Shown here: one piece after another, positions 53,549 to 64,000 of the stretch
Layout of the letters: the number at the start of each line of letters is the position of its first letter
Position numbering within the stretch: position 1 is the stretch's first letter
Source of the DNA: Amborella trichopoda
Taxonomy: Eukaryota > Streptophyta > Magnoliopsida > Amborellales > Amborellaceae
Direction of reading: 5' to 3'
NCBI RefSeq assembly: GCF_000471905.2
Contig: NW_006499436.1
Location: 1,538,416-1,602,415, forward strand
DNA length: 64,000 bases
The notes under the pieces: generated by a model
What the model saw: the letters and a program-made list of their open reading frames with translations, nothing else
Told to the model about the DNA's origin: nothing
Databases searched by the model: none
Position numbers and translations under genes: made by a program

Positions 53549-54311
53549 AACGTCCATTTGTTGTAGAGACCATGCACCATTAACTGCGATAGACAAAAAA
53601 ACACGAACAATACTCATCTTGGCAACTGGTGCAAAAGTCTCCTTATAGTGGACCCATAAGTTTGGGAAAATTCTTTGGCTCGCCGACCTGGTTTTATGTC
53701 TCTCAACAGACCCGTCACTATTATATTTGATTTAAAAAACCCATCTACATCCAACTGCTTTCTTTCCTTTAGGTAACTTGACAATGTCCCAAGTATGATT
53801 CTTGTCATGTGCTTGAAGTTCCTCTTTCATGGCCTTCGTTCACATAGGTTGAGAAATAGCATTTTGAAATTGGCTGGCTCAGAATTATTAAAAATAGAAC
53901 TAAAAAAATAAAATAGCTAGGAATGATAATTTCATAGGAAATATGATTTTGAACAAGATAAGAAATTGCATGGTAAGTATAAACATCTTGAAGTCTAGAT
54001 GAAGGTTGAGAGATATGAGAAGACATGCGCAAGGGGGGATCAGGTGGGACCAAGGCCATATCGGAGTCTTCTTCTTCTAAACCAGTTTGGTGCGTTTCAG
54101 AGTTATCTTTAGCTTCGGCTTGATCCTCATTTGTTTCGAGTGTGTTGGACACATCATTGGTGCTAATATTTGGCAAGGGAAAACGACTTCTTGAACACTC
54201 TCCTTGAGTCTTATTGTTCAAACCAATCTCCAATGTGTCATGGAAATGGGACTCTGTTTCAACAAGTTGAACATCTGGAGAAATATATATTTTTCTGGTT
54301 GGGGGGATCAT
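53549..54311 (-). pseudogene. Inner copia integrase-RT linker and RT N-terminus
   Basis: 54311-53805 is the acidic linker (VETESHFHDTLEIGLNNKTQGE, ALVPPDPPLRMSS). The RT start is readable in shifted frames at 53810-53614 and continues to QQMDVKN at ~53550, where the LINE interrupts it. Confidence 0.82.
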
Positions 54312-54379
54312 AACATTTGTATCCCTTTTTAGTAGAGGAGGATCCTAGAAGTATACGTCTCTCCTGGAATGTTTATCAA

Positions 54380-55130
54380 GTTTATACCTGTTGTGCCCAT
54401 CCACATGAACATACAACACTATTCAAATACACGCAAATGGGACAAATCAATTTTTTTGTTTTTTAAAACTTCAAGGGGAGATGCATCTGAAACCGATAGC
54501 AAGCACTTAAAAACAGCTTCAGAGCAATAAATTTTTAGAACATGCATCTGAAATTTTTAGAACACTTAAATTTTTAGACCTTGTAGCTTCCAAAAGGTGT
54601 GTATCCTTTCAGCAACTCCATTCTGTTGAGGTGTTCCAACACACAATGTTTGATGCATAACATCAAAATTACTTAAATGGTCAGAAAAGACCTTGTACAC
54701 ATACTCTGTGCCATTATTAGTTCGCAGAATTCTTATCTTGCTAGTATATTGAGTTGAAGCTAGTTTGGAAAATTCATTGAACATAGGAAAAACTTATGTT
54801 TTTGACTTCAATAAAATATATCCAAGTAGCACAAGACCAATCATCAATAAAAGTAATAGTTAAAGGCATCATAAGAATCAACTGCGGTTGGTTATAAAAA
54901 AAAGGGTTCCTTTGAAGCATGCATAAAACACTGAAAATGAAGTCTTGTCCGTTTTGAGAATTTACAAACTTTATAAAAATGAGAGTTTAAGGAGTGAGAA
55001 CATTAAGATTTTCAAACCTTTTGCTTAAGGGTGTCCAAGTCACTAATGCCACAATTTATTAATATCGGATTTAATCTTGATTGGCATCTAAAGCCTTATT
55101 CTCCTGATTAAATAAATTTAGCCCATGAGA
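54380..55130 (-). pseudogene. Inner copia integrase
   Basis: 54784-54566 contains ILRTNNGTEYVYKVF and GTPQQNGVAERIHTFWKLQG. The second catalytic residue, Asp of TDNGTE, is Asn here (TNNGTE); the Glu of VAER is present. Upstream pieces are broken by stops. Confidence 0.85.
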
Positions 55131-55210
55131 CATTCTTGTTTCACCAATCTTCCTCCCTGCTGCTCGGTCTTGGAAAGTTACAGAGTTGGGAGAAAAAATA
55201 ACATCGTAAT

Positions 55211-55468
55211 TCATGCTCTCTGAGTAATTCTTTTAACAGACATCAAGTTAGAAGAACATGATGACATAAGAATAACTTCAAAGTTATGAGACTTAGAGAA
55301 GAACTTGGTTTTATCGACACCATGGATAAAAATCAAGGAACGATTAGCAATAAACATTGGGTTCATATTTTTATTACTTTTTAGGTAGGATAGACACTGT
55401 ATGTTACCAGTCATATGATGAGTGGCCCTTGAGTCTATTATCCAAAGAAAAGTATCATAAGAAGACAT
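55211..55468 (-). pseudogene. Inner copia protease
   Basis: FLWIIDSRATHHMTGN matches the copia protease motif W-x-x-D-S-G-A-T-x-H. The Gly next to the catalytic Ser is Arg (DSRA). It continues to SCSSNLMSVKRIT. Confidence 0.85.
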
Positions 55469-55513
55469 GGAAGCATAGCATTTGTTTGCGTTAGGGAATG
55501 AAGAAGAAGGACC

Positions 55514-56180
55514 TTATGTGGAGGAAGAACCATTTGAAGAACCAATGTTGTTACTTGGTTGCTGATAATGATCACAGTTGCAGTGTTGGGTTTGAGTGGT
55601 TGCGATCTGAGCGGTACTCCTGTTGGTGGTCTTGTTTTTATTGGGCCTTAAATGTGGATATAATACCCAACACCTATCTTTCGCACGTCCTATATTGTTG
55701 CAGTAATCACATTTAGGATGTCCTCTATTACTACGACACCTTCCATTATGGCTATAATTGGTTGGGCCTCTACTTCTATTATTTTGAGGCCTTTTTATTT
55801 TATTTTTCTCATTATTAACAAAAATGGAAGATTTCTCTACACTTTTTTCAGAGGTTTTGAAATCAAGATTCATGATTTTCTTCATAGTTATGTGTCCAAG
55901 TTTAGATTTTCCAAAGAGACAACGAGATACTGCTATCTACCAAGCAAGATAATTAAATCCATTCAAAAGAACAGTAGTAAGTTTCATGCTAGAGTTGGGT
56001 TCCAAATATGCCTTTATGAAGAAAACAAAGGGAATCAGACGACTGACCTGATCAGTAAATAGCAATTGAAAGCAGAAAGGGCCTTGATCGAAAATACAAA
56101 AAAAAAAGAAAAAGAAAAGAATGAGCGTTATTGTTTCTCTCTAGAAATCGCCGATGTGTATCCAATTGCTTAAATGCTCA
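55514..56180 (-). pseudogene. Inner copia gag with zinc knuckle
   Basis: MKKIMNLDFKTSEKSVEKSS, then CDYCNNIGRAKDRCWVLYPHLRP at ~55690-55630. The third zinc ligand, His in the usual C-x2-C-x4-H-x4-C, is Arg here (CNNIGRAKDRC). The N-terminal gag is mostly deleted; FNYLAW and LFGKSKLGHIT lie close together. The same deletion occurs in the outer copy. Confidence 0.82.
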
Positions 56181-56826
56181 CTATCACAATAACATGTTGC
56201 TAAGTCCCAATATCAAAAAGGGTGTAGTAGCTCCCAAAGCAACTACTTTGTGGGTCATCAACTTTCTTTGACGATGTGTTTAGTGGGAGAAAGAGAAGAG
56301 CCGAAGCTGCAGTTAGATGATGGTTTAATCAGAAGATACGGTTCAACTGGTGTTGAGCAATCTTCGCGGGAAAAAAAAAATGCGAAGGACTTAGTATGGA
56401 AAGGCTCCATGATGGAAATAGGAAACATCCAATATGGAAAAAGATCAACTACGAAAATGAGTATGGTTTGGAAAAGAGGCAAAAACACTCCCTCTATGGA
56501 AAAAGTTTGGTTTGGAGAATAAGTAAATTAAAAGAGGTAAAAACGTTCCCATTACGAAAGAAGTTTGGTTTGGAGAATAGGCAAACACCCACTCTAAAAA
56601 TAGGAAAACACACCAGTCCCACCAAGCCCTACGAAATATAGGAAATATGTAAATAATTAGGAACCAAACCTTTAGGCGTTAAAGAAAAAAGGTAAACCAA
56701 GAAGCAATTGGGAGCCACGATGCTTGCAAATCAACTGGCTCTATGACTATGGACTAACCCACAAGACATGGGCCATGATCAAGAGAGATGAAGTAACCAC
56801 CGGAGAGCAATGGATCGTTATTGATA
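56180..56826. repeat. Leader region with degenerate repeats
   Basis: Copies of GTTTGGAGAATA.G.AAA (56508, 56568) and ATGGAAA.AG (56396 on) recur at ~60-66-bp spacing. No coding sense found. Lies between primer site and gag of the inner copia. Confidence 0.5.
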
Positions 56827-56839
56827 GATCAGCCTGCCA

Positions 56840-57129
56840 TGAAGAATTACAACAAAAGAAATAGTGAACAGAGAGAGAGAGAGAAAGATCAACAACACAT
56901 ACGTGGTGCGGCAATGGTGCCTACGTCCACGGAGGGTAAACCAGTATATCATTCATAAGGTTTACTCTTGTTTAACAGATATTCGTAGAGTTACATTTCT
57001 TGTCTTTTAGGAAACAAATGTCTTTACAATTGTAATCCCACAAAATAGGAAACTGTCAATCTAAGAAACTCAATATCTTGTAATCCACAAGATAGGAAAC
57101 TTTTTATCTTGCTATTATAACCTGCAACA
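56840..57129 (-). mobile_element. 5' LTR of the inner copia
   Basis: On the minus strand starts TGTTGCAGGTTATAATAGC and ends GTAATTCTTCA, matching 48985-48700 over its whole length with substitutions. Contains (GA)n at ~56869-56886. Confidence 0.82.
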
Positions 57130-57266
57130 TTAGTAAACTAGATTAATCCATATGAATGAAATACTGATTAATCCTCCGTGGACGTAGGCACCATTGTCGA
57201 GCCACATATAGGCTGTGTTGAACTATTTCTTTCTCCTCCTCTATTTCTCTTATTGCGGCTTCAACA
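57130..57266 (+). mobile_element. Second half of the outer copia 5' LTR
   Basis: TTAGTAAACTAG to GGCTTCAACA corresponds to the second half of the same LTR family, the exact complement in content to 48559-48699. Confidence 0.85.
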
Positions 57267-57278
57267 TGGTAGCGGAGC
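57267..57278 (+). promoter_or_regulatory. Primer binding site of the outer copia
   Basis: TGGTAGCGGAGC immediately follows the LTR terminus CA. It differs at two positions from TGGTATCAGAGC. Confidence 0.7.
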
Positions 57279-58620
57279 GGAAGTCTTGAGACCTGTGTAA
57301 AAAATAACTACTGTCGATATATTCTGGTTTTTTGAAGGATCGATTTATTCATATCTATCTCCAAACAAGTCCACTACCATTCAATCTCTATATGCACCAA
57401 AAACGGGCTAAGTGGATTCTTTGATTCCGTTTTCATTCCTTGAAGACTTTTTAGGGTGTGGATGAACTAACATTCTCATCATTGCAAAAGTAGCAAGTTC
57501 CATTGCAAGAGGCAAGTTGCAAGTTCCATGAAGCCACAGTTTCCAAATTCCAGTAATCTTGTTGCAAGACGCAAGTTGCACGATCCATTAATCTTGTTGC
57601 AAGTTCTATCAGGCCACAAATTTTTCTTTCATTCAGCAATAATGTGTTGCTAATTAGCCTCGGTTTGGAAAGCCTCCACTGTATGCTGCTTCCTTTCAAC
57701 AACAAGGAGCTTCTTCTGAGCATTCTTCACAGTCAAGATAACTTGACTATTTTCCTTGCAAGGGCCCTTGGTATGCAATTTCTTTTGGGTTCTTTGTTTG
57801 CAAGTGTTGCATTGATTCTTGGTGTTGTATTTTGAGGGTACTTTTCTCTTGGAATGCTTACTGGTCTAATATTTGTAAGATTGGGTTTGAAGGAAAGCAA
57901 TATATTATTTCGATTGTGAGCATTTTATTGACAAGTAGTTGGATACACTTGGCGATTTCTAGAGAGAGAATCAATAATGCTCTTTGGAGTCTTCGATTGA
58001 TTCTGATTGAGACGTCTTCTACTCTTTAATTGCTATCTATCGATTAGGTCAGTCTTCTGATTCTTGTTATCTCTTTATTATAATATATTTAGAAAATTAC
58101 TCCAACATGAAATTTACTATTATTGTTTTGAATGGACTTTAATTATCTTGCTTGGGCGAAATTTATTACTCATTCTCTCTTTGGAAAATCTAAACTTGAA
58201 CGAATAACTATGAAGAAAATTATGAATCTTGATTTCAAAACCTCTGAAGAAGGTGTTGAGAAATTTCAATGGTCGTTAATTATGAGAAATATGAAACAAC
58301 AAGGCCTCAAAATAATGGTGGAGGTAGAGGTCTTAACAATTATCGCGATGGTGGAAGGAGTTGTAGTAATAGTGGGCATCCGAGATGTGATCAATGCAAC
58401 AATATAGGACATGTGGAGTATTGGTGTTGGTATTATACCCACACATTGAAGGCCCATTAATAACAGAACAATTGATAGGTCTACCACTCAGATTGCTGCA
58501 ACTCAAACCCATCACTGCAATTGTGATCATTATCAAAAACCAAGTAACAACCGTGGTTCTTCTTCTACACGGGATCCTTCTTCTTCATTCCCAAACATAG
58601 GTAACCCTTATGTCTTAATG
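57279..58620 (+). pseudogene. Outer copia leader and gag
   Basis: Leader 57279-58107 holds repeated GCAAGTTGCA/TTGCAAG motifs (57486-57605). Gag 58108-58600 is readable across frames: FNYLAWAKFITHSLFGKSKLERITMKKIMNLDFKTSEE and the zinc knuckle CDQCNNIGHVEYWC (58390-58432), here with the His present. Frameshift near 58265. Confidence 0.8.
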
Positions 58621-59880
58621 TCTTCCTGTGACACTTTTCATTGGATAATAGACTGAGGGGTCACAATTCATATGACTCGTAACTTACAGTATCATTTTGA
58701 CCTCAAAAATAATGAAAATATGAACCCTGTTTTTATTGCTAATAGTTCCTTAATTCCTATCTATGGTGTTGGTATGACCAAGTTCTTCTCCAAGTCTCGT
58801 AACTCTAAAGTGCTTTTTGCGCCGTCCTTTTCTTCTAACTATATCTGTTAGTTGAATAACTCAGAGCATGAATTGCAATGTTTTCTTTTCTCCCAACTTT
58901 GTGACTTTTCAAGACCAGGCCATGGAGAGGAAGATTGGTGATGGAAGACTATCTCATGAGCTCGATTTATTTAATAAGGAGAATAAGGTTTTGGTTACTC
59001 GTCAAGATAATTTTGATATTAATAAATTGTAGTATTGAATACTTTGACATCCTTTAGATAAAGTTTTAAAAATCGTAATGCCCTCTCTATTTTTAAACTT
59101 TCATTCTTAAGAAGTTTGTAAATTCTCAAAACAAATAAGATTTCCTTTTCAATGCTCTATGCCCATTTCAGATAAACCTTTTTATTTAATGCATTTTGAT
59201 ACGTGGTGTTAGCCCTAGTTGATTCTTATGCTGGCTTTAAATATTTTGTTACTATTATTGATGATTGGTCTCTTGCTACTTGGTATATTCATTGAGATCC
59301 ATAACTAATGTTTTTTCTGTGTTCAAAGGATTTTTCGAACTAATTTCCACTTAGTGTAATGGCAAAATTACAATATTGCGAATTGATATTGGCATAGAGT
59401 ATGTGAGCATAGATTTTTCTGAGCATTATATTATATACTAAGCATCGTGTGTTGGAACACCTCAACAAAATGGAGTTGCTGACAGGAAAAATAGACACAT
59501 TTTGGAAGCTACAGGGTCTTTGATGTTTCAGATGTATATTCCGAAAATTTATTGGCTTGAAGCTGTTTTAACTGCTTACAACTTGATTAACAAACTTCTG
59601 AGTAAAATTCTTTAGGATAGATCTTTCCTTGAAGTTTTGAAAAATAGAAAACTTGATTTGTCCCATTTGTGTGTATTTGGATGCGTATCGTATGTTCATA
59701 TGCCTGGGCACAATCGGGATAAACTTGATAAACATTTCTGGAGATTTATCCTTTTTGGATTCTCCTCTACTCAAAAGGGATACAATTGTTATGATCCCAC
59801 AACCAGAGAAATGTATATTTTTTGAGATGTTCAATTTATTGAAACGGAGTCCTATTTTCATGACACATTGGACAGTGATT
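58621..59880 (+). pseudogene. Outer copia protease and integrase
   Basis: Protease at ~58633 reads FHWIID, a stop where Ser should be, then GVTIHMT. The integrase core has a TIIDDW block near 59255 and CVGTPQQNGVADRKNRHILEATG near 59450, where the catalytic Glu is Asp. It continues with LDLSHLCVFGCVSYVHMPGHNRDKLDKH (59653-59740). Many stops. Confidence 0.85.
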
Positions 59881-60963
59881 TGGAAAATAAGACTCGGGGA
59901 GAGTGTTAAAGAGGTCGTTTGTCATTGTTTAATATTAGTATCTGTGATGTGTCCAACATACTCGGAACAAGTCATGATGATCAAGAGAAAAATGATGCTA
60001 CCTCTTCACCAAACTAGTTTCGCCGTGGTCCAATCTGATTTCCCCTTGCGTAGGTCTTCTTGTATTTCTTAGTCTTTCTTTAGATTTCATGATTTTTATA
60101 CTTACCATGCAGTTTCTTATCCTTTTCAAAATCATAGTTTCTATAAAAATTTCTCTCTTGGTTTTTTTTTTTTTGAGTTCTATTTTTAATAATTGTGAGC
60201 TAACTAATTTGGAAAATGCAATTTCTAAACCTGTGTGGGGGGCCCTGAAAGCGAAACTTCAGGCACTAGACAATAACCATACTTGGGACATTGTCAAGTT
60301 ACTTAAATAGAAGAAAGCAGTTGGATGTAGATGGGTTTTTAAAATCAAATATAATAGTGATGGGTTTGTTGAGAGGCATAAGGCCAGGTTAGTGGCCCAA
60401 GGATTTACTCAAACTTATGAAGTTGACTGTAAAGAGACTTTTGCACCAATTACCAAGATGCATACTGTTCGTGTTCTTTTGTCTATCACAGTTAATATTG
60501 GGTGGTTTCTGCATCAGATGGATGTTACAAATGCCTTCTTATATGGTGACCTTAAATGATAAGTTTATATGAGTTTTCATCCAGGCTAATCTAAAGAAAA
60601 GAAGAATGGTCTTATATGCAAATTAAAGAAGGCCTTGTATAACAATTACCTCACGTATGGTATGCCAAACTCAACTCAGCTTTGATGCGTGTCGGGTTTC
60701 TTAGAAGTTTAGTTGATTCTTTGATGTTCATTAAAAAGGGAACTTAGGTACAACAATTGTTCGTATTTATGTTGATATTATCATTACATGTGATGATAAA
60801 GAAAAAATCATGCAGCTTAAAAATGATCTTTACAAGAAATTTGCCATCATGAATCTTGGTCCACTAAAATATTTTCTCGGCATTTAAGTAACACAATAAA
60901 AAAAAATCCTCTTTATTTCTCAAAGGAAATATATCGTAGACCTGTTGAAAGAAACTGGGAACT
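59881..60963 (+). pseudogene. Outer copia RT, truncated
   Basis: WGALKAKLQALDNNHTWDIVKL, AVGCRWVFKIKYNSDGFVERHKARLVAQGFTQTY, ETFAPITKMHTVRVLLSI and FLHQMDVTNAFLYGDLK are readable. The catalytic box reads IYVDIIIT, one Asp codon short of YVDD. It stops at RKYIVDLLKETG near 60960, where gypsy sequence starts. Confidence 0.88.
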
Positions 60964-61690
60964 GCAAACATCATGCAATGTAGTAGGAGTAGGCCAAATC
61001 CCTTATAGCTGCTATCTTCCTTTGGTCAACCTTAATTCCCTCAACTGAAAGAACATAGGCTAGAAAGATGAGGCTATCTGTCTTGAATTCACGCTTTTTA
61101 CGATTCAAATACGATTGTTGTTACTGTAGCAAGTCAAACACCAACCATAAGTGCTGCATATGCACCTGCTCCCCAATGCTGTACACTAGAATATCAATAA
61201 AGTATATCAACACGAATTTTCCAATAAACGGCTTGAACACTTGATTCATCACTCTTATAAAAGTATTGGGCGCATTGGAGAGGCCAAATGGCATCACCAA
61301 CCACTCATAAAGGCCCTCTCGTGGTTTGAATGCAGTTTTCCACTTATCTCCAGGTTAAATACGGATGTGACCTACTCCTCAAATCTATATTTGAAAACAC
61401 AATAGCACCAGCCAACATATCTAACACACATGCCCTACTATCCACACACATGCGCTAAGTCCTGTCCATTTTAGGCGTCAACGTGGCCGGGGACAGCACA
61501 AGGGTTCACTCTATCTCATATGAAACCCCCTTTCTGCAGAAGCTTTGTGACCTATCTTTGCAACTCATCATACTTCTTTGGGCTCATTCTATATGCAGCC
61601 TTATTCGATAGGCTAGACCCAGGAACGAGGTCTATGTGATGTTGGATATCCCTCATGAGTGGTAAACTCTCTAGTAGCTCATCTAGAGTG
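60964..61690 (-). pseudogene. gypsy RT fragment, active site mutated
   Basis: Readable blocks: [52 protein letters not shown] and LSVEGIKVDQRKIAAIRD. The catalytic YFDD box has Ile in place of the first Asp. Confidence 0.86.
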
Positions 61691-62004
61691 ACATCACTCT
61701 AGACCCTCATTAAGGGCTCTAACTGCGGTGGAACCGAACTAATAGGCTGCTCCTTCACTTGGACCATTACAAATACCATCTTCGACTCATTCAATCCCTC
61801 CACAAACTCAGCCAAACAAAGAAGGCTAGCACACCCTTCATCTGATTTGAATGCATTTTCCTTCTTAGATCGACCTAAAACCACTTTTATTCCATCTTTG
61901 ACAAAGGAATAAGTATTTTTAAATCCATCATGTATGGTATGTCTATCATACTTCTATGGTCTACCCAATAATAAATGGCATGCATCCATAGGCACAACAT
62001 CGCC

Positions 62005-62244
62005 CTATCTCTCATCTTTATAATGTTTTCCAATAGAAAAAGAAACTAGACACTGTTTAGAAACCGTTACTTCATTTCCCCTTTTGAACCAAGCTATCTT
62101 GTATGGTTTTGCATGGCTCTCTGTCTTCAACTTCAGCTTGTCTGCCATCTCGTTAGAAGTAATATTTTCACAGCTGCCCCCATCAATGATAAGATAGCAA
62201 ACCTTCCTGTAGGTCGTGCATCGAGTGTGAAAATACGTTACCAA
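62005..62244 (-). pseudogene. gypsy retropepsin
   Basis: KVCYLIIDGGSCENITSNEMADKLKL fits the gypsy protease pattern (I-D-x-G-[SA]-C/T-x-N-x-[VI]) with the catalytic Asp in IIDGGS. Ends YKDERDRA-like near 62010, and runs toward the RT linker. Confidence 0.8.
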
Positions 62245-62414
62245 TCTACCTCATCTCCTACCTTGGGTGTCACCATGCTGCGCCGGATCACCAAAGCCTC
62301 CCCGTGGTCACTAAAGGTTACTTCAGGCTCATCTCCCTCAGGCTCTTCATCATAAATAGGGTCCCCATCAAAAGATGGTTTGCTGTCCAACTCGAAAATC
62401 TCCTCAGCAAGGGC

Positions 62415-62966
62415 CTAAAATTTTCTATTCGGGAACTGAGAAGAGACATGCCCAATCCTCGAACACTTAAAGCATTTTATGGTGCTGTTGTTTGGGTGAT
62501 TTGGGCGACTAGAACTAGCCCCAACATGCACAGTTTCCTGCTGTCTTATTGGACCAGCAGGCCGTGAGGACTGTCCACCCACTAAATTTCCACTATTTCC
62601 CTTACATGCGCTTCCACTCCCACTTGTGCTACCCTGGCTTGCAGCCCACCTTGATGATGGATGCCTCAGCTGAGTTTCAACCTTAACTGCGAGGCTGTAA
62701 GCCTCATCTAAGGTCCAATACCGCTGTAAAACCACCACATCTTGTATAGACGATCTTAGCTTACCAACATAGCAAGCTATGGACAGCTCTTCCCTTTCAA
62801 CTACATTACTGTGAGCCATCAACTCATCAAATCCATCGGTATACTCCTCTACCGAATTGAATATAAGTTCAGTGGAACGTATAACCAGGAAAGCCATGTC
62901 ATCGCTTATCTTCTGACTATGCCATCTTAAGAAGGCAATCCTCGATGTCTCAAGGCCATGTTTCAA
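62415..62966 (-). pseudogene. gypsy gag with zinc knuckle
   Basis: 183 codons open: SVEEYTDGFDELMAHSNVVEREELSIACYVGKLRSSIQDVVVLQRYWTLDEAYSLAVKVE is typical retrotransposon gag. It is followed by a Ser/Gly-rich linker and CFKCSRIGHVSSQFPNRKF, where the last Cys of C-x2-C-x4-H-x4-C is Phe. Confidence 0.87.
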
Positions 62967-63000
62967 TGTACTCTATCACAAGAAATTCTCACGTGGTACT

Positions 63001-64000
63001 TTGAAGTAATGAATAACTTCCCCACCCAAACCCTTGACTAATTATTTAGGTGTTTTGTCACACAATATAATGGGACCAAGCCAAGGCCAACAACTCACGG
63101 TGAACTAGCTGCTACGAAATAGAATACAGGAGAACTATTCTTTGATTTTGCTACTTAATTCAGCGATGCAACGACAAAGGTCGTTGATTGCACGCTTTCT
63201 GAACCTTTCAAGATTACTATGGCTTTAGAAAATGCATTACTTGGGTATACAAACTTTTTCACCCATGGCACTTGCCCCTACCTTTTGATCCAGGCTCGAG
63301 ATAGCCACAAAATATGAGATTGAAGAATCTAAGGCTAGTTCCATTAGAAATCGGCTACTAGCGACACCAAAGCAAGATTTCGACCATGATGAAGTTCCAT
63401 TTGATGGTAACATTAACAAAGTCGTAATCAATGGAGCATAAACTCAAACCCAAGTCTGAATCGCCTTCAAAATGGCTCAAGGATATAGATAGAACAAATT
63501 TGTACACATGGCGAAGCCAGTGTACCACACCTAGGGAAGAAACTCCCATTAGAGAATCAATAAACGAGCTTCTTAAGGAATACTCAAGAACAGACTTGTT
63601 GTGGATCCTATATCTTGGATTCCTCCCCTGCCTATAGGAGTAATCAAAATGGTGCCTATAGGAGTAATAAAAATGGTGTGAATGACATCAAAATCAATAC
63701 CATGGAACTGAGAAATGCTTATTCTTTAGGCACATTGTCGAAGATCTAATTGATAAAGGTGTCGTAATCGTCACAATAGAGACCAAAAAGAAGGATGCAC
63801 CTGTTGGGGTTTCATGGCTCCATTTAAAGGCTTTATGAGACCATGTCTTGAAAATATATAATGAATTATTGACTCCAGTGGGCATATTGTCTTGGACTGT
63901 TAAGGCATTAGCAATGCCTTAGACTCACATGAGTTTTGACTGGCTATGACTCAATGTGAAGTCCAAAATCCGTAGTACTGGGCATTGTGTATGTACAACC
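63001..64000 (+). pseudogene. Decayed sequence, possibly Ty3/gypsy (Tat-like) gag
   Basis: Around 63695-63800 the plus strand reads TEKCLFFRHIVEDLIDKGVV, resembling the T-E-[KR]-C...L..x[IV]-Q-D-L-I-D-.G segment of Tat/Ogre-type gag. 63180-63430 reads FKITMALENALLGYTNFFTHGTCPYLL with no firm match. A short duplication GTGCCTATAGGAGTAAT occurs near 63629-63668. Stops are frequent. Low certainty. Confidence 0.35.

Larger units (their letters stand above)
48700..57129 (-). mobile_element. Inner minus-strand Ty1/copia element, same family, inserted in the outer LTR
   Basis: 3' LTR 48700-48985 and 5' LTR 56840-57129 (286 and 290 bp). Polypurine tract (CTTGAGGGGGAG on the minus strand) at 48986-48997 and a primer-site-like TGGCAGGCTGATC at 56827-56839. 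Flanking pentamers TTGAT (48695-48699) and TTAGT (57130-57134) correspond in alignment to one site of the outer LTR. Gag, protease, integrase, RT and RNase H fragments are present, with a LINE inserted in RT. Confidence 0.88.
48559..60963 (+). mobile_element. Outer plus-strand Ty1/copia element, split by an insertion and 3'-truncated
   Basis: Its 5' LTR is in two pieces, 48559-48699 and 57130-57266, which join to ~278 bp, close to the 286-290 bp of the inserted relative's LTRs. The primer site follows at 57267. Gag, protease, integrase and RT are readable to ~60960. RNase H and the 3' LTR are lost where gypsy sequence begins. Confidence 0.85.
60964..63000 (-). mobile_element. Ty3/gypsy element fragment, truncated at both ends
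   Basis: Minus-strand order: gag with zinc knuckle (62966-62415), protease (62244-62005), linker, RT (~61650-60964). No LTR, RNase H or integrase is present. The left end abuts the copia RT at 60963. Confidence 0.85.

Noticed and set aside
1..64000. tRNA, rRNA or snRNA genes
   Set aside because: No cloverleaf, A/B box pair or rRNA-like segment was noticed. The tRNA-like matches are 12-13-base primer binding sites only.

Overview
This is plant nuclear DNA, almost certainly from a flowering plant with a large, repeat-rich genome. The evidence is AT-rich intergenic sequence, Ty1/copia and Ty3/gypsy LTR retrotransposons using initiator-Met tRNA priming sites, a plant L1-type LINE with a C-terminal RNase H, several MITE families, a MIKC-type MADS-box first exon and two miR396-like hairpins. 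Species cannot be told from the sequence. There are no operons or bacterial signals, and a 20-base N gap lies at 36849-36868.

Layout, left half. 1-697 is the 3' part of a long LTR (called LTR-A here), abutting a broken copia pol (698-3673). 3.7-11.5 kb holds short inverted-repeat elements (families M1, M2, M3), a miR396-like locus (6106-6219) with its own TATA box, and a 1.7-kb element with roughly 160-bp terminal inverted repeats (7634-9325). 11856-17001 is a complete but dead Ty3/gypsy chromovirus on the minus strand. 17.3-22 kb holds hAT-like and M1/M2 elements and a second, duplicated miR396-like locus (19397-19507). 23-28 kb holds a copia gag scrap, a LINE RNase H scrap, tandem duplications and an AT-rich inverted-repeat element.

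Middle. 28718-33942 is the most unusual object: LTR-A, a 101-bp internal domain, LTR-A, a 101-bp internal domain, LTR-A, flanked by a single 5-bp target duplication (TGAGG). The internal domains hold only a tRNA primer site, a 12-bp hairpin and a polypurine tract. Each LTR carries a 32-bp-period array of small stem-loops and two strong palindromes. 39643-39824 is a MADS-box exon whose presumed first intron contains a 4.5-kb copia element (40570-45062, TSD CAGTC).

Right half. 47549-~48298 is a TRIM-like element with a 29-bp interior. 48559-60963 is a three-layer nest: a plus-strand copia is interrupted inside its 5' LTR by a minus-strand copia of the same family, whose reverse transcriptase is interrupted by a 5'-truncated LINE. 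A truncated minus-strand gypsy (60964-~63000) and a possible gypsy gag fragment follow. The only candidates for host function are the MADS exon and the two miR396-like hairpins. Nearly all the rest is transposon sequence, and every pol gene carries visible inactivating changes.
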